Of a stretch of 37,714 bases of DNA, positions 1-7,536 are shown one piece after another. This stretch comes from Bacillota bacterium. GTDB taxonomy: Bacteria; Bacillota; Sulfobacillia; JAIMAT01. The position numbers and the translations under genes were made by a program. Under the pieces are notes generated by a model. It was not told where the DNA came from and made no database searches. It saw nothing but the letters and a program-made list of their open reading frames with translations. Each line of letters starts with the position of its first letter. Positions within the stretch are counted from its first letter, which is position 1. The stretch is taken from positions 1-37,714 of the forward strand of contig JASBVM010000010.1 in the NCBI GenBank assembly GCA_029961055.1, read 5' to 3'.

Positions 1-364
1 CGGTGGTGGGCTCGTCGCCCAGCTGGCCGGCGGACGCCGTCGCGGCCGCGGCGGCGTCCAGCGTGCTGTCCTTCCGGAGCTTGCGGTTGATCCTCGTCTT
101 GAACTTGTGGATCTGGCGCTCCAGCTTGTCCACCACGAGATCGATGGAAGCGTACATGTCGGCGCTGGCTTCCTCGCCGCGCAGGATCATGCCGCCCAGC
201 GGGATCGTCACCTCGACGATGTGCCGCTTGCGGATGACGCTCATGCGGACCTGGGCGTCGATGGGCCGGTCGAAGTACTTGTCGAGCTTGCTCAGGCGCT
301 TTGCGGCGTACTGCCGCAGAGGCCGCGTCACCTCGACGTTCCGCCCCGTGAACGCGATCTCCAA
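1..364 (-). CDS. hpf: Ribosome hibernation promoting factor HPF/RaiA (3' end off window)
   Basis: The visible 121 residues form the N-terminal HPF/sigma-54-modulation domain, which binds in the 30S decoding channel and silences ribosomes in stationary phase. The start ITGRN-like signature is present as AFTGRNVEVT (residues 4-13), followed by a basic region ending in KTRINRKLRKDS around residue 100 and an Ala-rich linker beginning near residue 106. In Bacillota the long form carries a second, dimerising domain after such a linker; here it would lie beyond the left edge. I chose the TTG start at 364 because GGAGG sits 8 bases upstream; a GTG three codons earlier lacks room for a ribosome site. 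Position after fliS matches the fliS-(fliT)-hpf order known in Bacillus. Confidence 0.93.
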   Translation of the reverse strand, partial: MEIAFTGRNVEVTRPLRQYAAKRLSKLDKYFDRPIDAQVRMSVIRKRHIVEVTIPLGGMILRGEEASADMYASIDLVVDKLERQIHKFKTRINRKLRKDSTLDAAAAATASAGQLGDEPTT

Positions 365-686
365 AGCCTGCACCTCCAGCGTCCGCCCGTTGGCGCGACG
401 GCGGGCCGCTTCGGCGGACGTTGCCGCGGCTCGCCCGGGGCCGCACTCCCGCTTGGGCGGGTCCCCAGGACCCTATTCCCGAGCGGCGCGAGCTTCTCCT
501 CCGTCGGCCGGACGGCCCTGTGGAGATGTGGACAGCGGGATCCGCAGTCCTGTGGACAGAGTGCATATCTCTGTGAATAACGGACCAAGGAAGCCCATCC
601 GCTGTGGACTTCCTTGTGGACAGCTGTGGACACCCTTGTGGACAGGCAGCCGCGGCGAGGTACCGCGACGAAATCAGCCCACGCCT
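365..686. other. Intergenic region fliS-hpf
   Basis: This gap of about 320 bases holds no credible gene. It contains two overlapping perfect inverted repeats (CCCGC/GCGGG at 448-461 and GGGTCC/GGACCC at 459-473), neither followed by a T tract on the minus strand, so no clear fliS terminator. The fliS-proximal half carries the DnaA-box-like cluster described separately. I see no convincing sigma-A promoter for hpf, although some promoter must be here or upstream of fliS. Confidence 0.6.
519..645 (+). promoter_or_regulatory. Cluster of eight DnaA-box-like 9-mers
   Basis: Eight motifs of the form TGTGGAnnn, all in one orientation, start at 519, 527, 551, 572, 603, 615, 625 and 637. Four are identical TGTGGACAG, one is TGTGGACAC, one TGTGGACTT, one TGTGGAGAT and one TGTGAATAA. 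Read on the other strand these are CTGTCCACA and relatives, one base from the high-GC DnaA box TTGTCCACA known in Streptomyces; the site at 572 reads TTATTCACA, one base from the classical TTATCCACA. Spacings of 10, 12 and 12 place the last four on nearly the same helix face. DnaA binding is inferred; a dedicated repressor of hpf is the main alternative. Confidence 0.55.
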
Positions 687-1181
687 TTACCCGGCCGAGC
701 GCACTTCCGCCGCGGCGGCGCCCGGCCTCGCCCCGGAGGGCGCCACAGGCACCGCGACCGGCGCCGTTGCGGGCGCCGCTCCCTTCCCGTCCAGCCGCTC
801 CCAGGCCTCGCGGAGCGGCGAGATCACGTCGGCGAGGCCCTCCAGGGCGTCGGAGGCCGGCCGGAGCTCCGCCCGGACCAGGCGCTCGTAGAGGAACGAG
901 TAGATGGCCTCCAGCCGGGCGGCGATCTCGCCCCCTTGGCGGAAGTCGAGGCTCTGGCGGAGGAGCTGGAGGGCTTCCTTCGCCTTCTCGGTGTGGCGGC
1001 GCAGCTCGTCGGTCGCCTGGCGGTCGCGGGCCAGGCGGGCGGCCGTCACCTCCCGCTCCAAGACGCGCAGGGTGATGGCCACCAGCCCGGCGGGCGAGGC
1101 GGTCAGCACCTCGGCCTGCTCATAGGCACGGCGGCGGTCGGCGCCATAGCTCCCATGGGAGGCAGGGTAGCCGCCCGGCAT
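687..1181 (-). CDS. fliS: Flagellar secretion chaperone FliS
   Basis: FliS is the cytoplasmic export chaperone that caps the C-terminus of flagellin before secretion. The 164-residue product has the family start pattern YEQAEVLTASPAGLVAITL (residues 20-38), then a helical bundle with the LDFRQGGEIAARLEAIYSFL segment and LREAWERL near residue 128. The family is usually 120-135 residues; here the last 30 or so are a Pro/Ala-rich tail likely to be disordered. The ATG at 1181 is preceded by AGGAG 9 bases away. It follows flaG by 95 bases and precedes hpf, as in Bacillus, but fliD and fliT are missing from this block. Confidence 0.9.
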   Translation of the reverse strand: MPGGYPASHGSYGADRRRAYEQAEVLTASPAGLVAITLRVLEREVTAARLARDRQATDELRRHTEKAKEALQLLRQSLDFRQGGEIAARLEAIYSFLYERLVRAELRPASDALEGLADVISPLREAWERLDGKGAAPATAPVAVPVAPSGARPGAAAAEVRSAG

Positions 1182-1276
1182 AGGGTCACGCTCCTTCCTG
1201 GTTCGGGCCGCGCGGAAGGCGGGGCCCGCGGCACGGGGGGTCAGGCGCAGGGGCACCGGGGGTGGCGGGACAGGCC

Positions 1277-1660
1277 TCACCAGAACTCGTCCAGGAGCAG
1301 GCCGACCACCTGATCCATCAGGCGAGCCGCCTCCACCACCTTCTCGGGAGGAAGCTCCCGCACCACTTCGCCCCGCCCGTTCCGGACCTGCACCTTTCCG
1401 CTGGCGGGATCCACGTGGATCGAGAGCTGGGCGGTGGTCTCCAGCTTCTGCTGGATGCGCTGGACCGCCTCGTCCACCAGCGACTGGGCGGTGGCCAGGT
1501 CGTGCTGGCCGCGCCCCCGCCCTTCCTGGCCGCTGCCGCGGGAGCCGCTGGAGGCCTCCACCGCCTCGTCGGGACGTACCGCGCCGGCCGGGGCCTGGAC
1601 CGGGACGGCGGTGGCAGGCAGGCTTCCCTGCGCGGGTCGCAGCCGGACTTCCTCGGGCAC
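1277..1660 (-). CDS. flaG: FlaG family flagellar protein
   Basis: This 127-residue protein has a variable Pro/Ala/Gln-rich N-terminal 55 residues and a conserved FlaG domain in the second half: a predicted helix, a short beta region IHVDPASGKVQVRN, then the hallmark ELPPEKVVEAARLM and a C-terminal hydrophobic turn ending in LLLDEF. FlaG proteins influence filament length; the biochemical role is not settled. The start is GTG with GAGGGGGG upstream. In Bacillus flaG precedes fliD and fliS; here it is followed directly by fliS, so the cap gene has been lost from the cluster or moved. It begins 24 bases after the end of the biotin ligase gene. Confidence 0.85.
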   Translation of the reverse strand: MPEEVRLRPAQGSLPATAVPVQAPAGAVRPDEAVEASSGSRGSGQEGRGRGQHDLATAQSLVDEAVQRIQQKLETTAQLSIHVDPASGKVQVRNGRGEVVRELPPEKVVEAARLMDQVVGLLLDEFW

Positions 1661-1684
1661 CGCGGATCCCCCCTCGCTCCCTTC

Positions 1685-2524
1685 TCACTGGGGGATATCG
1701 GCCTCGGAACCGCCGCCTTGAGCGCCCAGCCGGAGGGAGAGCTCGCCGGCCAGGAGGCGCTCGACCCGCCCGCCGGGCAGACGGAGGAGGAGCGCGGCCT
1801 CGTCGTCGACGCCCAGGAAGGTGCCGCCCACGACCCGCTCCTCCGCCCCCTCCGCCCGGAGGGGGGCCCCCCGCAGCTCCACCGCCTGGCCGAGCCAGAC
1901 CGCCCGGGCGAGCCACGCCTCGCGCAGCACGGCGAAGCCCCCCTGTTGCCAGAGCTCCCAGGTCCTTTCCAGGGCCGCCAGGAGACGCCGGCGCAACTCG
2001 CCCAGGTCCACCGGGCCTCCGGCCAGCCGGCGAAGCGTGGTCGCCTGGCTCTGCAGCTCCGCGGGGAGCCGTTCCCGCTCGAAGTCGGCGTTGATGCCGA
2101 TGCCGGCGATGACGGCCGCGGCCGAGCGACCGTTGGCCCCGCCGGGGAACGCCTCGCAGAGGACACCGGCCAGCTTCCGCCAGGCGCCCTCCTCCTCGGC
2201 CACCAGATCGTTGGGCCACTTGAGCCCGAGCCTGTGTCCCCCGGACCAGGGCTCCACCGCCTCGAGCACCGCCAGCCCGAGCGCCGGCGCGAGCGAGCTG
2301 AGGCGCTCCGGAGGAAGCGTCCCTGGCGGTCTCAGCAGCAGCGACAGCCAGAGGCCGCCCCGCGGCGAGCTCCAGAGGCGTCCCAGACGTCCTCGGCCTT
2401 CCTCCTGTTCGGCCGCCACCACCACCGTCCCCTCGGGGGCCCCGCGCGCCGCCATGGCCCGCAGGAGATCGCTGGTGGAGCCCAGCCGCTCCATCTCGAA
2501 GAGCCGGAAGCGCAGAGCCCTCAC
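1685..2524 (-). CDS. birA: Biotin--[biotin carboxyl-carrier] ligase, catalytic form without HTH
   Basis: The enzyme makes biotinyl-5'-AMP and transfers biotin to the carrier lysine of carboxylases. The 279 residues begin almost at the catalytic core: GSTSDLLRA (about 15-23), the adenylate-binding loop EGRGRLGRLWSSPRGGLW, LKWPNDL, KLAGVLCE and IGIGINAD, then the C-terminal SH3-like domain. There is no N-terminal winged helix, so this is a class I ligase that should not act as the bio-operon repressor. The GTG start at 2524 overlaps a GGGAGG ribosome site with almost no spacer, so the true start may be slightly downstream; an internal ATG 10 codons in would cut into the family start. Placed between ftcD and flaG, with no functional link to flagella. 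Confidence 0.92.
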   Translation of the reverse strand: MRALRFRLFEMERLGSTSDLLRAMAARGAPEGTVVVAAEQEEGRGRLGRLWSSPRGGLWLSLLLRPPGTLPPERLSSLAPALGLAVLEAVEPWSGGHRLGLKWPNDLVAEEEGAWRKLAGVLCEAFPGGANGRSAAAVIAGIGINADFERERLPAELQSQATTLRRLAGGPVDLGELRRRLLAALERTWELWQQGGFAVLREAWLARAVWLGQAVELRGAPLRAEGAEERVVGGTFLGVDDEAALLLRLPGGRVERLLAGELSLRLGAQGGGSEADIPQ

Positions 2525-2572
2525 CTCCCGCCCCGCCCGCCTCCCGCCCGGCGACTCCGCGCCGCCACCGTC

Positions 2573-4168
2573 TCAGAGGCGGTGACGGAAGCTGGCCAGG
2601 ATCGCCTGCCAGAGGGCGCCGGAACGTTTCCGCAGCGCCTCGACCTCGGCGCGCAGGTCGACCACCTCCACCCCGTCGCGCAGGCCGGTCAGGTTGATCT
2701 CCACGTTGAGGAGCGCACCCTGGCAGGCGCTCCAGAGGAGCGTCCCCGCGCTGGCCCCGTCCGAGACCGCGTTCCGGTTGCCGATGTCGGTCACCTCGCG
2801 GGCCAGCGCCATCACCTCCACCGCCTTCCGCGCCACCTCCAGCGGCACCTGGCAGGCCTGGAGGAGGGCCTGCTGAACGGCCGAGTCCCTGGCGGCCCGC
2901 TCTTCCTCCGACTCCCGGGGCAGCCGCCGCGCCGCGATCACGGCGTCGAAGGCGGTGGCGTCACGGTCCGCCAGCTGCAGGAAGCTCTCCCGGGCCATGG
3001 CCGCCTGCTGCTCGATGGCGGCCATACGGCGCTCCACCTCGGCGTACTTCTTCCGTCCCTGCGTGAGCGCCGCCACCATGCCCACCAGCGAGGCCCCCAG
3101 CGCGCCGGCGAGCGCCGCCGCGGCGCCGCCGCCCGGCGCCGGCGAGTCCGAGGCCAGGTCCGCCAGGAAGTCCTCGACGCGGCGGGCGCGGACGGCGCCG
3201 CGCCGCTCCGCCTCCTCGCGCTCGCGCGCGCGGCGGTCCGCCTCCTCGGCGTCGGCGCGGGCCACCGCCCGCTCCAGCACCTGCCGGTCGGGGTCGAAGC
3301 CCTCCAGGCGGAGGTAGTAGCTGGCGCTCGCCTCCAGCGCGCGGCCCGGCACCAGGCCGACCAGCTCGGTGGAGGCGACGTCCAGCGCGAAGCGCGCCGC
3401 CTCGACCCGGAGGAGCTCCAGCGCCCGGTAGAGGGGCGTCGCCTCGGGATCGGTCAGGTCCATGGAGACTTCGATCTCCGGCCGCTCGGGGAGGGCGAAG
3501 CCGATGGCGCGCACGTTCCGGAGGCCGCCGGAGGAGGCCCGGATGCGGCGGGCCAGCTGCCTGGCCACCCGCTCGTCGCCGCCGCGCAGGTAGGCGTTGA
3601 AGGCGACGATGGCGCCCCGCGCGCCCACCGCCGTCGCTCCGGCCTTGCCGATGGCGTGCGGTCCGAAGTCCGGCAGGCGGCGGCCCTCGGCCACGTCCTG
3701 GCGGAGCCCCTCGTACTGGCCGCGGCGGACCTCCGACAGCTCCTGCCGCTCCGGCCGGAGCGCCGCCCGGTCGTACAGGTAGACCGGCAGGCCCATCTCG
3801 CCCAGCTGGCGTCCCACCTCCCGCGCCAGCTCCACCGCCGACTCCAGCGTGACGCCGCGGACCGGGACGAAGGGGGCCACGTCCAGCGCGCCGATGCGCG
3901 GGTGGCTTCCCTGGTGCCGGTCCATGTCGATGAGGCGCACGGCCGCCTGCGCCCCGGCCAGGGCGCTCCGGCGGACGGCCTCGGGCTCGCCCACCAGCGT
4001 CAGCACCAGGCGGTTGTGGTCGGGGTCGGCGTGGCGGTCGAGGAGCTGCACTCCCGGGACGCGGCAGGCCTCCGTCAGGGCGTCGATCACTTCCTGGCGG
4101 CGCCCCTCGCTGAAGTTGGGCACGAACGCGAGCAGCGGCCGCCGGTACGGGTCGCTCACCACCGGCAT
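2573..4168 (-). CDS. ftcD: Bifunctional glutamate formiminotransferase / formiminotetrahydrofolate cyclodeaminase
   Basis: This 531-residue protein fuses two enzymes of histidine-linked folate metabolism: transfer of the formimino group from formiminoglutamate to tetrahydrofolate, then deamination to 5,10-methenyl-THF. Residues 1-305 show the transferase start AFVPNFSEGRR, DRHADPDHNR and DMDRHQGSHPRIGALD, with the GKAGATAVGARG region near 170. After a charged linker (about 305-330) the cyclodeaminase domain has SDSPAPGGGAAAALAGALG and VTDIGNRNAVSDGASAGTL. The length matches known FTCD proteins. ATG at 4168 has AAGGGGG 9 bases upstream and overlaps csrA by 13 bases. No hut genes are visible here. 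Its frame is continuous with that of fliW across csrA (see findings). Confidence 0.93.
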   Translation of the reverse strand: MPVVSDPYRRPLLAFVPNFSEGRRQEVIDALTEACRVPGVQLLDRHADPDHNRLVLTLVGEPEAVRRSALAGAQAAVRLIDMDRHQGSHPRIGALDVAPFVPVRGVTLESAVELAREVGRQLGEMGLPVYLYDRAALRPERQELSEVRRGQYEGLRQDVAEGRRLPDFGPHAIGKAGATAVGARGAIVAFNAYLRGGDERVARQLARRIRASSGGLRNVRAIGFALPERPEIEVSMDLTDPEATPLYRALELLRVEAARFALDVASTELVGLVPGRALEASASYYLRLEGFDPDRQVLERAVARADAEEADRRAREREEAERRGAVRARRVEDFLADLASDSPAPGGGAAAALAGALGASLVGMVAALTQGRKKYAEVERRMAAIEQQAAMARESFLQLADRDATAFDAVIAARRLPRESEEERAARDSAVQQALLQACQVPLEVARKAVEVMALAREVTDIGNRNAVSDGASAGTLLWSACQGALLNVEINLTGLRDGVEVVDLRAEVEALRKRSGALWQAILASFRHRL

Positions 4169-4434
4169 CCGTCCAGCCCCCTTCCCAGCGCTTCGCTCCC
4201 GGGCAGGCCGCGGTTCAACAGGTCGCGGACCGCCTCGGAGGAAGTGCGCTTCGCTTCCTGGTTGGCCTCCGCCACCTGGCGGGCGATCTCCTCCCGCCAG
4301 ACGGCCACCTCGCGCGGCGCCTCCACGCCCAGCGCCACGGCGGAGCCGCTCTCCGCCACCACGACGCGGACCTGGCGCCCCTGGCCGAGGTCGATGAGGA
4401 TCGCCTCGCCCTGCTTCCTGCGGATGATCAGCAT
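4156..4434 (-). CDS. csrA: Carbon storage regulator CsrA
   Basis: CsrA binds GGA motifs in leaders and blocks translation; in Bacillus it represses flagellin (hag) mRNA and is neutralised by FliW. The start MLIIRRKQGEAILI and the strand VRVVVAESGSAVALGVEAP, then the RNA-contacting REVAVWREEI, are all present in residues 1-50. At 92 residues it is longer than the usual 60-75; the extra 30 residues after the helix form a divergent tail encoded partly over the ftcD start. ATG at 4434 has no strong ribosome site (only GGACAGG 6 bases upstream), which suggests translational coupling to fliW. No hag gene follows, unlike Bacillus. Confidence 0.92.
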   Translation of the reverse strand: MLIIRRKQGEAILIDLGQGRQVRVVVAESGSAVALGVEAPREVAVWREEIARQVAEANQEAKRTSSEAVRDLLNRGLPGSEALGRGLDGCRW

Positions 4435-4939
4435 GACGGCCTGTCCGCCGCAGCGGTGCGGCCCGGCCCGGTGGCCGGCGGCGGAGCGGCCAGCGGTCGT
4501 CCTCCAGGATGACCTGGCGGCCGAGGCGCCCGACCGGGTCGACGACCAGCGGCGCGCGCAGGTTGACGGTGGTCTCCAGCGGCCGCTCGGGAGGGACGAC
4601 CGCCACGCAGAGGACGAAGAGGCCGCCCCGCCCGGCCTCCCCGCGGCGCGCGTCGCCCGCCTCCCCCAGCGCCCCCGCCAGCCCGGCCCAGGCCTGCCGG
4701 TACTCCGCCCAGAAGGCGAGCGGATCGACCACCACCAGGGCGACGTCGCCATGGTCGACGCTCTGCAGCCAGCGGAGCGGGGCGGCCTCGGGGGCCGCGC
4801 CGTCTCGCGGGGACCGGGCGGCGACGTCGAGGAGCACCCAGCGCCGGTCGAGGGGCATGCCCACCAGGCCGTCGGGGAATCGGATCAAGCGTGCTTCCTC
4901 GATCTCCAGGGTGCCGAAACGGCTGGTCTCGACACGCAT
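4428..4939 (-). CDS. fliW: Flagellar assembly factor FliW (3' end abnormal)
   Basis: FliW binds flagellin and, when free, binds CsrA and relieves its repression. Residues 1-146 are typical: RFPDGLVGM (20-28), the central LVVVDPLAFW (68-77) and the C-terminal NLRAPLVVDPVGRLGRQVIL (126-145) before DDRWPLR. The ATG at 4939 has a GGGGGG ribosome site 10 bases upstream. Oddly, the reading frame has no stop near here: it stays open through csrA and joins the ftcD frame. The end I give, TGA at 4430-4428, lies in another frame and overlaps the csrA start as ATGCTGA; reaching it needs a one-base shift after about codon 143, so 512 bases are not a multiple of three. Either an indel (real or sequencing) or a genuine open fusion is present. 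Confidence 0.8.
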
Positions 4940-5012
4940 CTGCGCACGACCCCCCCGTGGCGCCTCCGGGCCGGGGCGGGCCCGGCCGGCCGCCCTCGTG
5001 GCGCCCGTTCGC

Positions 5013-6425
5013 TCAGCCGCCCAGCGCCAGGCGCTTGCCCGCCTCCAGCACCGCCTGCAGGCGCCCCGGCTCGTCCAGCTCGGCGTAGACCCTGACGATC
5101 GGCTCGGTGCCCGAGGGACGGATCAGGATCCAGCCGTGATCGCCCAGCTCGTACTTGAAGCCGTCCAGCGGATCGACACCGGTCACCGCCAGACCGGCGA
5201 ACTCGCGCGGCGGGCGTTCCGCCAGCTCCTCCATCAGCGCCTCCCGCCGCCCGGGAGGAAGGTGCAGGTCCACCCGGTCGTAGACGTGCGTCCCCACCGT
5301 CTCCATCAGTTCCCGGACGATCCGGCCGAGCGGCTTCCCGCGCTGCGCCACCATCTCCGCCAGCATGAGGCTGGACAGGATGCCGTCCCGCTCGGGGATG
5401 TGCGCGGCGGGGAAGCCGACGCCTCCGCTCTCCTCGCCCCCGATCAGCACCGGCTCCTCCAGCGCCAGCTCGCAGACGTACTTGAAGCCCACCGGCCGCT
5501 TGTGGAAGCGGAGGCCGTACCGCTCGGCCAGCCGGTCGACCATGCGGGTGACGGCAAAGGTCTTGACCACCGAGCCCTGCCAGTGCTTCTCCTCCACCAC
5601 GTGCTGGAGGAGGAGGGCGAAGCAGCGCTGGGCGTCGACCATCTCCCCCTTCTCGTCCACGGCGCCCACCCGGTCGGCGTCGCCGTCGGTGGCCACGCCG
5701 AGGTCCCAGCCGCCTGCCGGCACCGCCTCCATCAGCTCCGCGAGGTTGCGGCGGATCGGCTCGGGCGCGATGCCGCCGAAGCCCGGGTTGAGGTCCCCGT
5801 GGAGCTCCAGCACCTCGAGACCGGCTTCCTCCAGCAGGCCGCGCAGGATCCCCCGGCCCGCCCCGTGCATGGGGTCGACGGCCAGGCGGAGGCCCGCTCT
5901 GCGGATCGCCTCCAGGTCGACCAGCCGGCGCAGCTGGGCCACGTAGGGAGCCAGGAGGTCGGCCCGCTCGATCCTGCCCGCCCCGGAGCCCCTGGCGGGC
6001 TCCTTGCCCCGTTCCAGGTTCTCCCGCAGCCTCTGCTCGACCTGGGAGGTCAGCTCGGGCAGGGCCGAGCCCGCGTAGCTCGCCTTGATCTTGAAGCCGT
6101 TGTACTCCGGGGGATTGTGACTGGCGGTGATCATGACGGCCCCGGCCGTCCCCAGCTCTCGGACCGCCCAGGAGACGGCGGGCGTGGGGATGGGAGCCTC
6201 CGCCAGGACGACCCTCAGGCCGCCCGCCGCCAGCACCTCGGCCGCCGCCTGGGCGAAGCGCTCGGAAAGGAAGCGGGTGTCGTACCCGACCACCACGCCT
6301 CTGCCGGCCTCCCCGCGCTCCTCGAGCACCTCGCCGTAGGCCTGGGCGACATGCCGCACGTTCTCGAAGGTGTACTCGTCCGCGATGACGGCGCGCCAGC
6401 CGTCCGTGCCAAACTGGATCGGCAA
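5013..6425 (-). CDS. Phosphoglucomutase/phosphomannomutase family phosphohexomutase
   Basis: An alpha-D-phosphohexomutase of 470 residues that moves phosphate between C6 and C1 of hexoses, feeding nucleotide-sugar synthesis. All four family signatures are visible: the phosphoserine loop ITASHNP with Ser102, the metal-binding DGDADR at 247-252, the sugar-binding GGEESGG at 329-335 and the phosphate-binding RPSGTEPIVRVY near the C-terminus. Glucose versus mannose preference cannot be read from sequence. TTG at 6425 is the start, with GGAGG 8 bases upstream and no better alternative. It lies between flgL and fliW but is separated from flgL by a strong hairpin. Confidence 0.93.
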   Translation of the reverse strand: MPIQFGTDGWRAVIADEYTFENVRHVAQAYGEVLEERGEAGRGVVVGYDTRFLSERFAQAAAEVLAAGGLRVVLAEAPIPTPAVSWAVRELGTAGAVMITASHNPPEYNGFKIKASYAGSALPELTSQVEQRLRENLERGKEPARGSGAGRIERADLLAPYVAQLRRLVDLEAIRRAGLRLAVDPMHGAGRGILRGLLEEAGLEVLELHGDLNPGFGGIAPEPIRRNLAELMEAVPAGGWDLGVATDGDADRVGAVDEKGEMVDAQRCFALLLQHVVEEKHWQGSVVKTFAVTRMVDRLAERYGLRFHKRPVGFKYVCELALEEPVLIGGEESGGVGFPAAHIPERDGILSSLMLAEMVAQRGKPLGRIVRELMETVGTHVYDRVDLHLPPGRREALMEELAERPPREFAGLAVTGVDPLDGFKYELGDHGWILIRPSGTEPIVRVYAELDEPGRLQAVLEAGKRLALGG

Positions 6426-6450
6426 CGCCCACTCCTCCCGCCTCGCAAAG

Positions 6451-6476
6451 TTCGCCGGCCACGCCGTGCCGGCGAA
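6451..6476 (-). terminator. Hairpin between flgL and the phosphohexomutase gene
   Basis: A perfect 9-base inverted repeat TTCGCCGGC/GCCGGCGAA (6451-6459 and 6468-6476) with an 8-base loop lies after flgL and just upstream of the ribosome site of the next gene. On the minus strand it is followed only by CTTTGCG, a weak T tract, so it may terminate, partly terminate or act as a processing hairpin. Confidence 0.4.
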
Positions 6477-6551
6477 ACGAACAGGAAGAGCTTCCTCGAT
6501 CCGGGGCGCCTCTCCTTCCTGGCGCGGGCGTCCGGGCGCGGCTCGGCCGGC

Positions 6552-7451
6552 TCAGCGCAGGTAGTCGACCAGGGAGGGCTGGACGACGCGGGCGCCGACC
6601 GCCAGGGCGGCCTGGTAGGAGTACTGCGCCACGCTGAAGTCGATCGTGGCCTGGGTCATGTCCACGTCGGTCGCCTTGGCCGCCGACTGGCGCAGGAGCA
6701 GCTGGTCGCTCTGGAGCCGGCTCTGCACGTCCTGGATGCGGTTGAGCCGCGAGCCCACGGTGGCCCGCAGGTCGAGGACGTCGTCCAGGGCGCTTTCGAT
6801 GGCGGGGATGGCGCCTGCCACGCTCGAGGCGGTGGCCGTGCCGGATGCCAGCTGCGTTTCGAGGTTCTGGACGGCCTGGATCGCACCTTCCAGTTGATCC
6901 CCCGTCACGCTCAGCTGGAAGCCGGCGCTTCCGGAGCCGGTGATATCGATGGAGATCGCGACGGAGGAGGCCTGGTACCCGCCGTAATTCGCCTGGCTGG
7001 GATCCGGCTGGAAGGGAGGCGTTCCGCCGCTCGCCTGGACGCCTCCAAAGAGATAGCGGCCCCCGAACCGGCTGTTTCCCACCTGGATCAGCTGCTGGAG
7101 CAGCTGATCGACCTCCTTCGCCAGCGCCTGCCGGCTCTCAGGGGGCACCGCGTCGCTCGCCCCCTGCAGCGCCAGCTCCCGCGCCCGCAGAAGGATGTCG
7201 CCGATCGAGCCCAGGGCCGTGTCGGTGGCCTGGAGCCAGCCGCCGGCACTCTGGGCCGTCCGCCCGATGCGCTCGTCCAGCGCCAACTCCGAGTCGAAGC
7301 GCATCCCGTCGGCCGTCGCCACCGGATCGTCCTCAGGAAGGGAGACCTTCCTCCCGGAGGCGATCCGGTTCTGCGCCCGCATCAACCGCTCCTCCGCCTG
7401 CTGCAGGTCGAGGAGAAGCTGGCTCCCGCGAAGCGTCTCGGTCACGCGCAT
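6552..7451 (-). CDS. flgL: Flagellar hook-filament junction protein FlgL (HAP3)
   Basis: FlgL sits outside the cell at the junction between hook and filament, on top of FlgK. The 299-residue product has the flagellin-like N-terminal coiled coil: RVTETLRGSQLLLDLQQAE, then RIASGRKVSLPEDDP (about 29-43), where the family shows QIASGKRVxxPSDDP. A variable outer domain rich in Gly/Ser/Thr follows (140-215), and the C-terminal coiled coil contains LNRIQDVQSRL and TDVDMTQATIDFS. It follows flgK by 85 bases with no hairpin, so both should share one transcript. ATG at 7451 has GAGAGGG upstream. Confidence 0.94.
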   Translation of the reverse strand: MRVTETLRGSQLLLDLQQAEERLMRAQNRIASGRKVSLPEDDPVATADGMRFDSELALDERIGRTAQSAGGWLQATDTALGSIGDILLRARELALQGASDAVPPESRQALAKEVDQLLQQLIQVGNSRFGGRYLFGGVQASGGTPPFQPDPSQANYGGYQASSVAISIDITGSGSAGFQLSVTGDQLEGAIQAVQNLETQLASGTATASSVAGAIPAIESALDDVLDLRATVGSRLNRIQDVQSRLQSDQLLLRQSAAKATDVDMTQATIDFSVAQYSYQAALAVGARVVQPSLVDYLR

Positions 7452-7536
7452 GGTGGACGGATCCCTCTCTTCGCTTTCTTCCCGGCGCCTTGCTCACCCG
7501 GTGCATCGGACGTCCCGCGGTGATCTTTCGCCCCGC

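Noticed and set aside
2573-4939. One 788-residue FliW-FTCD fusion protein as the real gene product
   Set aside because: The middle third is the wrong frame of csrA with no recognisable motif, both ends have their own ribosome sites, and CsrA is clearly encoded in the other frame. Kept only as a finding.
1262-5095. Very long plus-strand open frames (also 4509-7523, 7195-9048 and 27007-30039)
   Set aside because: They lie opposite well-recognised minus-strand genes, have low-complexity Arg/Pro/Gly/Ala composition and no family motifs; in DNA this GC-rich stops are rare, so such shadows are expected.
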